From Nocardioides sp. CER19 (GTDB taxonomy: Bacteria; Actinomycetota; Actinomycetes; Propionibacteriales; Nocardioidaceae): 64,000 nucleotides of DNA. The notes beneath the pieces are model-generated. The model made no database searches. It worked only from the letters and a program-made list of their open reading frames with translations, and was not told the origin of the DNA. The stretch's first letter is position 1. The number at the start of each line of letters is the position of its first letter. A program made the translations under genes and the position numbers. Positions 50,372-57,821 of this stretch are shown piece by piece. Where the stretch lies: contig NZ_JARVWS010000004.1 of the NCBI RefSeq assembly GCF_029846275.1, forward strand, positions 597,805 through 661,804. Direction: 5' to 3'.

Positions 50372-51175
50372 CTAGCGCTGTCCGGTGGCGCGGGCCATCA
50401 GCCGCTGGACGAGCCCGATCGCCGGCTTGGGCGCCACGCGGATGGCCGTGCTCATCAGTCGCGAGTCGACGCCGACGTAGATGTGCAGCCGGTCCTTCTG
50501 CAGCCCGTTGAGCATGATCCCCGCCGCCTTCTCGGCGCTCAGCATGGGGATCTTGCTGTCCGAGGCCTCCGGCACGCCCGCCGTGACTCCCGAGTTCTCC
50601 GTGATCGCGGTCCGCACTGCGCCCGGGAAGATCGCCGAGACCCGGACGCCGGTGCTGCTGAGCTCGGCGTACAGGCCCTCGGTCAGCAGCTTCACCGCCG
50701 CCTTCGAGGCGCCGTAGACCGTCTGGCCCGGGAACGGGAAGAAGCCGCCCATGCTGGAGACGTTCGCGAGGTGGGCCTCGGGCCGCTCCAGCAGCAGCGG
50801 CAGGAACGCCTCGACGACGTGGTAGGCGCCGAAGAAGTTCACGTCCATCACACGTCGCGTGTCGCCGTAGTCGAGCTCGGCGACCGGGGCGAACGGCTGG
50901 ATGATCCCGGCGTTGTTGATGACGCCGTCGACGGCTCCGTGCGCACCCACCACGGCCTCCGGCAGCGCGCGTACGGCGACCCGATCGGTGATGTCGACGA
51001 CGTGGGTGCTCAGCCGCTCACCGGCCCTGGCCAGCCCGGCCGTCTCGGCGAGCGTCTCGGCGCGCAGGTCGACGGCGGCGACCCGCGCGTTCCGGGACAG
51101 CAGCTGCAGCACGAGCTCGCGACCCATGCCGGCGCCCGCGCCGGTCACCACCCATACCTTGCCCTCGATGCGCAC
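50372..51175 (-). CDS. Short-chain dehydrogenase/reductase
   Basis: 267 aa classical SDR. Cofactor motif VVTGAGAGMGRELVLQLL, NNAG, catalytic Ser in LANVSSMGGFF, and YGASKAAVKLL (Tyr-xxx-Lys). Asp in AAVDLRAE suggests NAD preference over NADP. The C-terminal 60 residues (DRLHIYVGVDSRLMSTAIRVAPKP) resemble SDRs linked to lipid or steroid oxidation. Substrate unknown. GTG start, with TACGCT six bases upstream. Confidence 0.88.
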   Translation of the reverse strand: MRIEGKVWVVTGAGAGMGRELVLQLLSRNARVAAVDLRAETLAETAGLARAGERLSTHVVDITDRVAVRALPEAVVGAHGAVDGVINNAGIIQPFAPVAELDYGDTRRVMDVNFFGAYHVVEAFLPLLLERPEAHLANVSSMGGFFPFPGQTVYGASKAAVKLLTEGLYAELSSTGVRVSAIFPGAVRTAITENSGVTAGVPEASDSKIPMLSAEKAAGIMLNGLQKDRLHIYVGVDSRLMSTAIRVAPKPAIGLVQRLMARATGQR

Positions 51176-51181
51176 CCCCCG

Positions 51182-51187
51182 AGCGTA
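51182..51187 (-). promoter_or_regulatory. Putative -10 box of the leaderless SDR gene
   Basis: TACGCT on the minus strand followed by CGGGGG and the GTG at 51175. Confidence 0.4.
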
Positions 51188-51242
51188 GGCCCGCTCGGCC
51201 GATCTGCTGCCAGACCGAGCCCGGTGCTGTCAGGATCCGGAC

Positions 51243-52427
51243 ATGCCACGGACCGCTGACGCCCGCGACCGCCGCACGATCCTGGTCGTCATCGTCAGCA
51301 CGCTCCTGGTGCTCGCGGTCGCCACGGCGGCCACCGTCGTGCTGGCCTACCGGCACCTCGAGGGCCGGATCACGACCGGGAGCGCCATCAAGCACTCCGT
51401 CAGGAAGTCGCACCGGCCGAAGGCGCCGCTCAACCTCCTGCTCCTGGGCACCGACACGCGCGACTGCGACGGCTGCAAGATCGACGGCGAGTCCGGCAAG
51501 GGCGGTTCGGACGTCACGATCCTGCTGCACGTCGCTGCGGACCGCCGGTCGGCGTACGGCATCTCCATCCCCCGCGACTCGCTCGTCGACCGCCCGGCCT
51601 GCGCGAAGACGTCCGGAGGGCAGTCGCCGGCGGTGACCGACGTGATGTGGAACGACGCCTTCGCAGTCGGCGGCGCGGCCTGCACGGCCCAGCAGCTCGA
51701 GCAGCTCAGCGGCATCTACGTCGACCACTACCTGACCGTGAACTTCGCGGGCTTCATCAAGATGGTCGACGCCGTCAACGGTGTCGACGTCTGCATCCCG
51801 AAGGCGGTCGACGACACCGAGCACCACATCCACCTCGCCGCGGGGCAGCAGACGCTGCACGGGAAGCACGCGCTCGACTACATCCGCGAACGCAGCTCCA
51901 CCCCCAACTCCGACCACGGCAGGATGAAGCGCCAGCAGGCATTCCTCGCCTCGCTCATCAACAAGGTCTTCTCCGCCGGCACACTGACCCGACCCGACCG
52001 GCTCTACGAGTTCGCGGACGCGCTGGCCGGGTCGATCACGACCGACCCCGACATCAACGGCCTGTCCGACCTGGTCAAGCTCGCCCGCCAGCTGCGGCAC
52101 GCCGACCTCCAGCACATCCAGTTCGTCACGGTGCCCAACGAGGACTTCCCCCGCGACAGCCCGGACTGGGGCCGGGTCCGCATCCTCCCGACCGCCAAGC
52201 GGCTGTGGCGGCGGGTCGCGGCGGACCGACCGCTCGGAAGTGGCTTCAGCGACGAGGCGATCACCGCCGGCGCCCCGCCCAACGCGAGCAGTACGTCGAC
52301 CGGCTCACCGACCGGCTCACCCACCGGCTCACCCACCGGCTCACCCACCGGCTCACCGACGAGCGCGCCCACGACGACGCCCACCCGATCGGCGCAGGAC
52401 GCCGCCGCGAACGGGCTCTGCACCTGA
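51243..52427 (+). CDS. LytR-CpsA-Psr (LCP) family wall-polymer ligase
   Basis: 394 aa. One N-terminal TM helix (about residues 12-35) and an extracytoplasmic LCP domain: LLLLGTDTR, GGSDVTILLHV, SIPRDSLVD, VDHYLTVNFAGFIKMVDAVNGVDVCIP and HALDYIRERSS, with the arginine/aspartate phosphate-binding residues. LCP enzymes transfer undecaprenyl-linked glycopolymers to peptidoglycan. The C-terminal tail is a five-copy GSPT repeat encoded by a 12-bp tandem repeat, probably a flexible linker. It could attach the glycans made by the block at 18-28 kb, but it is not co-located. Confidence 0.93.
   Translation: MPRTADARDRRTILVVIVSTLLVLAVATAATVVLAYRHLEGRITTGSAIKHSVRKSHRPKAPLNLLLLGTDTRDCDGCKIDGESGKGGSDVTILLHVAADRRSAYGISIPRDSLVDRPACAKTSGGQSPAVTDVMWNDAFAVGGAACTAQQLEQLSGIYVDHYLTVNFAGFIKMVDAVNGVDVCIPKAVDDTEHHIHLAAGQQTLHGKHALDYIRERSSTPNSDHGRMKRQQAFLASLINKVFSAGTLTRPDRLYEFADALAGSITTDPDINGLSDLVKLARQLRHADLQHIQFVTVPNEDFPRDSPDWGRVRILPTAKRLWRRVAADRPLGSGFSDEAITAGAPPNASSTSTGSPTGSPTGSPTGSPTGSPTSAPTTTPTRSAQDAAANGLCT
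52299..52358. repeat. 12-bp tandem repeat, five copies, in the LCP gene
   Basis: ACCGGCTCACCG/C repeated five times, encoding GSPT. Tail length may vary between strains by slippage. Confidence 0.85.
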
Positions 52428-52471
52428 TGCAAGGGTGTCGCGCGGGCGCCGTGGTCTGCTAGACAGCGCTG

Positions 52472-53866
52472 GTGTTCGGGTCACTCACCGACCCGCAGTG
52501 GGCGGGCCTCTCGTTCGTCTTCCTGGGGATGGCGCTCATCTGCGGCATGCTGCTGCGGCGCATGGTCCCCTGGCTCGCCGCCGTCTACATCCCCGCGAGC
52601 GTGCTGGCCGGCTTCCTCGTCCTGCTCGTGGGGCCGCAGGTGCTCGGGAAGGCGACCGGCGGCTGGAGCCTGATCCCGGACGAGGCCGTCCGCGTGCTCT
52701 CGGTACTGCCGGGGCTGATGATCAACATCGTCTTCGGCGGCATCATGATCGGCAAGCGGCTGCCCTCCGTCCGGCGGATCTGGAAGGACGCCGCGCCGCA
52801 CGCGATCCTGGGCAGCGTCTTCTCCTTCGGCCAGTTCGCGATCGGCGGCCTGGCCGTCACGTTCCTCCTGACCCCTGTCTTCGGGCTCCCCGACGCGGCC
52901 GGCTCCATCATCGAGATGTCCTTCGCCGGCGGACACGGCACCATCGCGGGGATGGGCGGCCTGCTCGAGGACGCCGGGGCCTCGGAGCTGGTCGACATCG
53001 GCCTCGGGCTCGCCACGATCAGCATGCTGACCGGCGTCATCGGCGGCACGCTCCTGGTCAACTGGGCCGTCCGCAACCCGCACGTCGACGTCGCCCGCGA
53101 GCACACGACGACCCGCTCGACGGCGAGCCGGCTCAGCGACGTACCACCCAACGAGGGCGACTCCACCGACGACGTCGGACTCGGCTCCCTGAGCCGCGGC
53201 GCGGGCGCCATCGCGGTGGCGGTCTTCCTCGGGTTCCTCATCCTGACGGCGCTCCGTGGGATCGCGACCGCGTTCGGCTCCGACCTCTTCGACCGGTTCC
53301 CCCTGTTCCCCTTCACCGTGATCGGCGGGTTCGCGGTCCAGCTCGCGCTCACCTGGACCCGGCACGAGGACCTCGTCGAGCGCCGGACGGTCAACGACAT
53401 CACCGGCCTGTCCCTCGACGTCCTCATCGCCGCGGCGATCGGCACGCTGTCCATCGCGACGCTCGGCGCCAACGTCCCGGCCATCGTCATCCTGACGGCG
53501 CTCTCCCTCGCGTGGAGCGTCATCGGGTTGCTCTGGCTCGGGCCGAGGCTCTTCGCCGACGAGTGGTTCGGCCGTGGCATCGCCGACTACGGGCAGTCCC
53601 AGGGCAACGTCGCCACCGGCTTCGTCCTCGCCGAGATGGCCGACCCGGCCCACACCACGGGGGCCGCGATGGGGTACGGCTACAAGCAGCTGTTCTACGA
53701 GCCGTTCCTCGGCGGCGGAGTCCTCACCGCGCTGAGCGTTCCGATCATCGTCGCGGTGGGCTCGCTCGCGTTCGGGATCGCCTCGGCGGTCATCACGGTC
53801 GGGTTCGTCGTCTGGGGCGTCACGCGCGGTCGCCGGGTTCGGGGCCAACCGGTTGACGGCCCCTGA
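52472..53866 (+). CDS. Sodium/glutamate symporter GltS-family protein
   Basis: 464 aa, about 11-12 TM helices. GltS-like features are the two related halves with GGHGTIAGMGGLLEDAG and QSQGNVATGFVLAEMADPAHTTGAAMGYGYKQLFYEPF. GltS carriers take up L-glutamate with sodium; the protein is longer than E. coli GltS because of a soluble loop (REHTTTRSTASRLSDVPPNEGD) between the halves. GTG start without a clear ribosome site. Confidence 0.85.
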   Translation: MFGSLTDPQWAGLSFVFLGMALICGMLLRRMVPWLAAVYIPASVLAGFLVLLVGPQVLGKATGGWSLIPDEAVRVLSVLPGLMINIVFGGIMIGKRLPSVRRIWKDAAPHAILGSVFSFGQFAIGGLAVTFLLTPVFGLPDAAGSIIEMSFAGGHGTIAGMGGLLEDAGASELVDIGLGLATISMLTGVIGGTLLVNWAVRNPHVDVAREHTTTRSTASRLSDVPPNEGDSTDDVGLGSLSRGAGAIAVAVFLGFLILTALRGIATAFGSDLFDRFPLFPFTVIGGFAVQLALTWTRHEDLVERRTVNDITGLSLDVLIAAAIGTLSIATLGANVPAIVILTALSLAWSVIGLLWLGPRLFADEWFGRGIADYGQSQGNVATGFVLAEMADPAHTTGAAMGYGYKQLFYEPFLGGGVLTALSVPIIVAVGSLAFGIASAVITVGFVVWGVTRGRRVRGQPVDGP

Positions 53867-53907
53867 CTGTCATCACGTTCGTGCCGGCACCATGCTGCCG
53901 GCAGGGC

Positions 53908-54774
53908 TCACTCCACGGAGATGCGGAAGATCCCGGCCCGCTCGCGGATGCGCTCGGCCCGCGCGAGGCGCGGCTTGTCGCTGCCGTCGCGGATGACGCC
54001 GCCGGCCTCGGCGAAGGACCGGAGGAAGTCCAGCGCCCACGAGACGTCGGCCGGCGAGGGGCTCATCTCCTCGTTGATCACCGCCGGCTGCTCCATGTCG
54101 AGGCACAGCTTGCCGGTCATGCCGATGCCGACCGCGTCCGCGGCCTGCTCGCGCAGGATCGCGTGGCTGCTGCCGACCGTCGGCCCGTCGATGGGGCCCG
54201 GGAGGCCGCCGATCCGGCTGGCCAGCACCAGCCGGGTGCGCGGGTAGGCCATGGCGAGCGGGTTGTTCTCGGCGCCGGTGTCCTTGCGGTAGTCGCCGCT
54301 GCCGAAGGCCAGCCGGAAGGCGCCTCGGGCGCTCGCGATCGACACGGCGCTCTCGATGCCGAGCGCCGACTCGACCAGGGCGAGCACCGGGGTGCGGCCG
54401 CCCAGCCGCTGCCACGTGTCGGTGACATGGTCGGGCGACTCGGCCTTGGCCAGCATGACGCCGCGCAGGCCGGGCAGGCCGGCGAGCGCCGCCAGGTCGT
54501 CGCTCCAGAAGGTCGTGGTGCAGTCGTTGATGCGCACCCAGGCGCTGCCACCTGAGGTCAGCCACTCGACCACGCCGTCCCGCGCCTCGGGCTTGAGCGC
54601 CGGGTCGACGGCGTCCTCGAGGTCGAGGATGACCTGATCGGCCCGTCCGAGCCGGGCCGCGTCGAACAGCTCGACCGAGCGGGCGTTGACGAGCTGCCAG
54701 GAGCGGGAGTTCTCGCCGTCGACGCGCTCCTTCTCACGGGCGGCGACACGATCGGCGGAGACGGGGGCAGACAC
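53908..54774 (-). CDS. HpcH/HpaI aldolase family, CitE-like lyase
   Basis: 288-aa TIM-barrel protein of the citrate-lyase-beta/CitE-like family. ARSVELFDAARLGRADQVILDLEDAVDPALKPEARDGV contains the metal-site DLEDAV; WVRINDCTT, VLALVESALGIESAVSI (second acidic metal ligand) and MTGKLCLDMEQPAVINEEMSPS follow. Such proteins cleave or hydrolyse acyl-CoA hydroxy acids (malyl-CoA, citramalyl-CoA). GTG at 54774 gives a start just before the conserved region. Convergent with gltS; GTGCCGGCAC and CTGCCGGCAG palindromes in the 41-bp gap could act as a weak terminator. Confidence 0.82.
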   Translation of the reverse strand: MSAPVSADRVAAREKERVDGENSRSWQLVNARSVELFDAARLGRADQVILDLEDAVDPALKPEARDGVVEWLTSGGSAWVRINDCTTTFWSDDLAALAGLPGLRGVMLAKAESPDHVTDTWQRLGGRTPVLALVESALGIESAVSIASARGAFRLAFGSGDYRKDTGAENNPLAMAYPRTRLVLASRIGGLPGPIDGPTVGSSHAILREQAADAVGIGMTGKLCLDMEQPAVINEEMSPSPADVSWALDFLRSFAEAGGVIRDGSDKPRLARAERIRERAGIFRISVE

Positions 54775-54863
54775 AGGCAGGTACCTCGGAACGAGACGGG
54801 AACGGATGGACACGCCGGCGCGGTGGCGGGCACGAGAGATGCACGCGGTGACCGACGCCCGGG

Positions 54864-54962
54864 CTACAGGATACCGACGGCGATCAGCGCGCCGAGCAGC
54901 ACCAGCAGCCAGCCGGCGACCCTCCGGGTCTTCGACGCGATCGGGCTCGGCGCCGAGAACGC
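54864..54962 (-). other. Open frame encoding an orphan TM segment, no start codon seen
   Basis: 33 codons, FSAPSPIASKTRR then a hydrophobic stretch VAGWLLVLLGALIAVGIL and TAG. Third positions are almost all G or C, as in real genes here. No ATG, GTG or TTG in frame lies between it and the larC stop; reading back reaches an ATG only inside larC. It could be the remnant of a small membrane protein or use a non-standard start. The rest of 54775-55038 shows nothing else. Confidence 0.25.
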
Positions 54963-55038
54963 GACGTTCTGGGAGCGGCCGCACAGCCGGCCGCCGATGG
55001 CGTCGGTCCCGGCCTCACGCCGAGTGCGGGGGGTTCGT

Positions 55039-56244
55039 TCACGCGTGCCCCCAGAGCTCGTGTGCGGCATGCACGGCCGCCGCGAGCACCGCCTTCTCCG
55101 GAAGCCCGGTGGCGGCCGCGACACGGGCGACGTCGTCGTACTCGGGGCTGGCGTTGACGACGGCGCCGTCGAGCCAGGCGACCTTCACCCGCACGCTCGA
55201 GCCGAGTACGTCGACCTCGACCGACTTCCTCGGCAGGGGCAGCTTGTCGAGGGCGTGGCGGCGCAGCCCGATCGTGCTGGTCCGGGTCAGCAGCACCCGG
55301 GCCAGCGCGTCGGCGCGATCAGGCGATGCCAGCACCGACACCGTGTGGGCCGGCCGGCCCTTCTTCATGACGATGGGCGTGAGCCAGGCGTCGTCCGCGC
55401 CGGCGTCGAGCAGGCCGGTCAGGACGCCCGGCCACAGCCGCGGGTCGAGGTCGTCGACGTTGGCCTCGAGCACGACGGCGGGTTCGCCCGCCGGCACCGG
55501 GGAGTCGCCGGCCGAGGCGTCGCCGACGACGAGTCGCAGCAGGTTCGGGTGGCTCTCCGGGTCGGCGGCGCCGGCACCGGCGCCGGTCAGCTCGGGCACC
55601 AGCGGCGGCATCGGCCCGAAGCCGTCGGCGAGCGTGACCAGGACCGCGACGCCGGTCGGGGTGGCGAGCTCGCGATCGATCGGGCCGCCGAGCGACGGCG
55701 CGCCGGCCCCGCGCAGGAGCTCGAGGACGGCGGGCGCGGGCACCGGCAGCGAGCCGTGGGCCGCCCGCACCCGACCGCCGCCGAGCGCGATCGGACTGCA
55801 CACCAGCCGGTCCAGGCCCAGCCAGTGCAGGCCCGCGACGGCGCCGACCACGTCGGCGATGCTGTCGAGCGCGCCGACCTCGTGGAACTCCACCTCATCG
55901 GTCGAGACCCGGTGGACGGCCGCTTCGGCCGCGGCCAGGGCGCGGAACACGGCGGCCGCGCGCTCCCGCAGCGGCGGCTCGAGCGCCTCGAGCAGCGCGA
56001 GGATGTCGCCGAGCCGACGGTGGTGCCGGGTCTCGTCCACCTCCACGAAGACGCGGGTGCCTCCCACGCCGGCGCGGGTGACCTGCTCGGCGCTCAGGGC
56101 GACCCGCTCCGGGAGGCCGAGCCGGTCGACGGCCTGCTGCAGGACCTCCACGGGAACGCCCGCGTCCACGCAGGCGCCGAGCAGCATGTCGCCGCTCACG
56201 CCGCTGCCGGCGTCGAGCCAGCCGACGCGGGTGCTGCGCGTCAT
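55039..56244 (-). CDS. larC: Nickel-pincer cofactor biosynthesis protein LarC
   Basis: 401 aa. LarC inserts nickel into the dithio-pyridinium mononucleotide in a CTP-dependent cyclometallation, the last step of the nickel-pincer nucleotide (NPN) cofactor. N-terminal VGWLDAGSGVSGDMLLGACVDAGVP, HFHEVGALDSIADVVG-type FHEVGALDSIADVV, PLALGGG-type SPIALGGGRV, the TPTGVAVLVTLADGFG segment, and VVLEANVDDLDPRLWP are all diagnostic. Encoded as one continuous protein, without the LarC1/LarC2 programmed frameshift seen in lactobacilli. ATG overlaps larE's TGA (ATGA). Confidence 0.95.
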   Translation of the reverse strand: MTRSTRVGWLDAGSGVSGDMLLGACVDAGVPVEVLQQAVDRLGLPERVALSAEQVTRAGVGGTRVFVEVDETRHHRRLGDILALLEALEPPLRERAAAVFRALAAAEAAVHRVSTDEVEFHEVGALDSIADVVGAVAGLHWLGLDRLVCSPIALGGGRVRAAHGSLPVPAPAVLELLRGAGAPSLGGPIDRELATPTGVAVLVTLADGFGPMPPLVPELTGAGAGAADPESHPNLLRLVVGDASAGDSPVPAGEPAVVLEANVDDLDPRLWPGVLTGLLDAGADDAWLTPIVMKKGRPAHTVSVLASPDRADALARVLLTRTSTIGLRRHALDKLPLPRKSVEVDVLGSSVRVKVAWLDGAVVNASPEYDDVARVAAATGLPEKAVLAAAVHAAHELWGHA

Positions 56245-57062
56245 CGCGGCTCGTTCATCGAGCCGGACCGGAAGCCGCGCTCGTCGACCTCGACGGCCGC
56301 GAACCCGGTCACGGCAGCCAGCACCTCCGGCCGCGCGGACAGCTCCGCGACCAGGTCGTGGTCGACCTCGACCCGCGCGTGGTCGCCGACGTCCCGCACC
56401 CGGAGGTCCCGCACCGGCAGCCCCGCGTCGGTCATCGCGCTGCGCAGGTCGCGCTCCGCGCGCTCGATCCGGCCGAGCCGGTGCGGGGTGATCTCCAGCC
56501 CATAGGCGACCCGGCTCGAGAGGCAGGCGGCGGCCGGCTTGTCGGCGGTCACCAGCCCCCACGCCCGCGAGGCCGCCCGCACCTCGTCCTTGGTCAGGCC
56601 GACGTCGGCCAACGGCGTGACCGCGCCGGCGTCCTGGGCAGCCCGGATGCCGGGCCGGAACCGGTCGAGGACGTCGTCGGCGTTGGTGCCGGTCGCCACC
56701 GCCATGCCGAGCTCCGTGGCGAGCGGGCCCAGCACCGACAGCAGCTCGGCCTTGCAGTGGAAGCAGCGGTCGCGTCCGTTGGCGGCGTACCCGGGCCGGG
56801 TCAGCTCGTCGGTGCGCGGCGTGTGGTGCGCGACCCCGAGCCGTACGGCGAACTCGCGGGCGCCCGCCAGCTCGCTGGCCGGCAGCGAGGGGCTCACCGC
56901 CGTCGCGGCGGCCACGCTCGGGGCTCCCAGGGCGCGGACCGCGGCCGCGAGCAGGAACGCCGAGTCGGCGCCGCCGGAGAACGCGACCAACACCGAGCCG
57001 AGCTCGCGGAGCCGGGCCTCGAGCGCGGCGAGCTTCGCGTCCGGCGCGTCCCCCGTGCTCAT
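56241..57062 (-). CDS. larE: Pyridinium dithiocarboxylate synthase LarE (sacrificial sulfurtransferase)
   Basis: 273 aa. PP-loop ATPase VLVAFSGGADSAFLL and CFHCKAELLS near residue 90. The segment KPAAACLSSRVAYG keeps the Cys that in Lactobacillus LarE (Cys176) is converted to dehydroalanine, so a sacrificial, single-turnover type is expected rather than a [4Fe-4S] type. Second gene of larB-larE-larC; its ATG overlaps larB's TGA (ATGA). Confidence 0.94.
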   Translation of the reverse strand: MSTGDAPDAKLAALEARLRELGSVLVAFSGGADSAFLLAAAVRALGAPSVAAATAVSPSLPASELAGAREFAVRLGVAHHTPRTDELTRPGYAANGRDRCFHCKAELLSVLGPLATELGMAVATGTNADDVLDRFRPGIRAAQDAGAVTPLADVGLTKDEVRAASRAWGLVTADKPAAACLSSRVAYGLEITPHRLGRIERAERDLRSAMTDAGLPVRDLRVRDVGDHARVEVDHDLVAELSARPEVLAAVTGFAAVEVDERGFRSGSMNEPR

Positions 57063-57736
57063 CGACCCTCCTCGCGGCCGTTGAGGAAGCGCACCGCCGC
57101 GCACGCGGCGCCGAACCCGTTGTCGATGCCGACCACGGTGATCCCCGGGCTGCAGGACGCCAGCATCGCGAGCAGCGCGGTCACTCCCTCCAGCCCGGCG
57201 CCGTAGCCGGTGCTGGTCGGGACACCGATCACCGGCGCCCGGGTCAGCCCGGCGACCACGCTCGCCAGAGCGCCCTCCATGCCCGCGACCACCAGCACCA
57301 CGTCGGCCGCCGCGAGGGCCTCCTGCTGGCCGAGGACGCGATGCAGCCCGGCGACACCGACGTCGGCGACCACGGTGGTCGTGACGCCGTACGCCTCGAG
57401 GACGGCGGCGGCCTCGCCGGCCACCGGGAGGTCACCGGTGCCGGCGGTCAGCACGAGCGCCGTCCCCGGCCGCGGGGGCTGCTGCCGCCAGGTCAGCGTC
57501 TGCAGCCCGTCGCGTGCGTCGGCGGAGTCCGTCACCACCGCACCCGGGCTGCGCGACATCGCGGCGGCGGCCTGCTCGGCGCGGGCCCGGGTCAGCAGCA
57601 CCGGACCGGTTCCCGGCCCGGCGAGGAGCTCGGCCACAGCGGCCGCGCACTGCTGCGGCGTCTTGCCCGGAGCGTAGACCGCCTCGGCGACGCCGGTGCG
57701 CCCCTGGCGGTCGTGGTCGACACGGAGGTCACTCAC
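57059..57736 (-). CDS. larB: Pyridinium-3,5-biscarboxylate synthase LarB
   Basis: 225 aa. LarB carboxylates nicotinic acid adenine dinucleotide and hydrolyses it to the pyridinium mononucleotide, first step of NPN synthesis. PurE-like C-terminal domain: VLTAGTGDLPVAGEAAAVLEAYGVTTTVVADVGVAGLHRVL, VVAGMEGALASVVAGL, VIGVPTSTGYGAGLEGVTALLAMLASCSPGITVVGIDNGFGAA. N terminus VYAPGKTPQQ is also typical. GTG start with AAGGA eight bases upstream. Divergent from the FAR-HAD/ADH/LarA-like/PlsC operon across 85 bp. Confidence 0.95.
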   Translation of the reverse strand: MSDLRVDHDRQGRTGVAEAVYAPGKTPQQCAAAVAELLAGPGTGPVLLTRARAEQAAAAMSRSPGAVVTDSADARDGLQTLTWRQQPPRPGTALVLTAGTGDLPVAGEAAAVLEAYGVTTTVVADVGVAGLHRVLGQQEALAAADVVLVVAGMEGALASVVAGLTRAPVIGVPTSTGYGAGLEGVTALLAMLASCSPGITVVGIDNGFGAACAAVRFLNGREEGR

Positions 57737-57821
57737 GTCGCCGATCCTTGCACAGCCGACCCGTCCGAATGCGGGCACAGACCGTCGACTTCCCTGCCTT
57801 CGATGTGCAAGGTTCAGGGGC

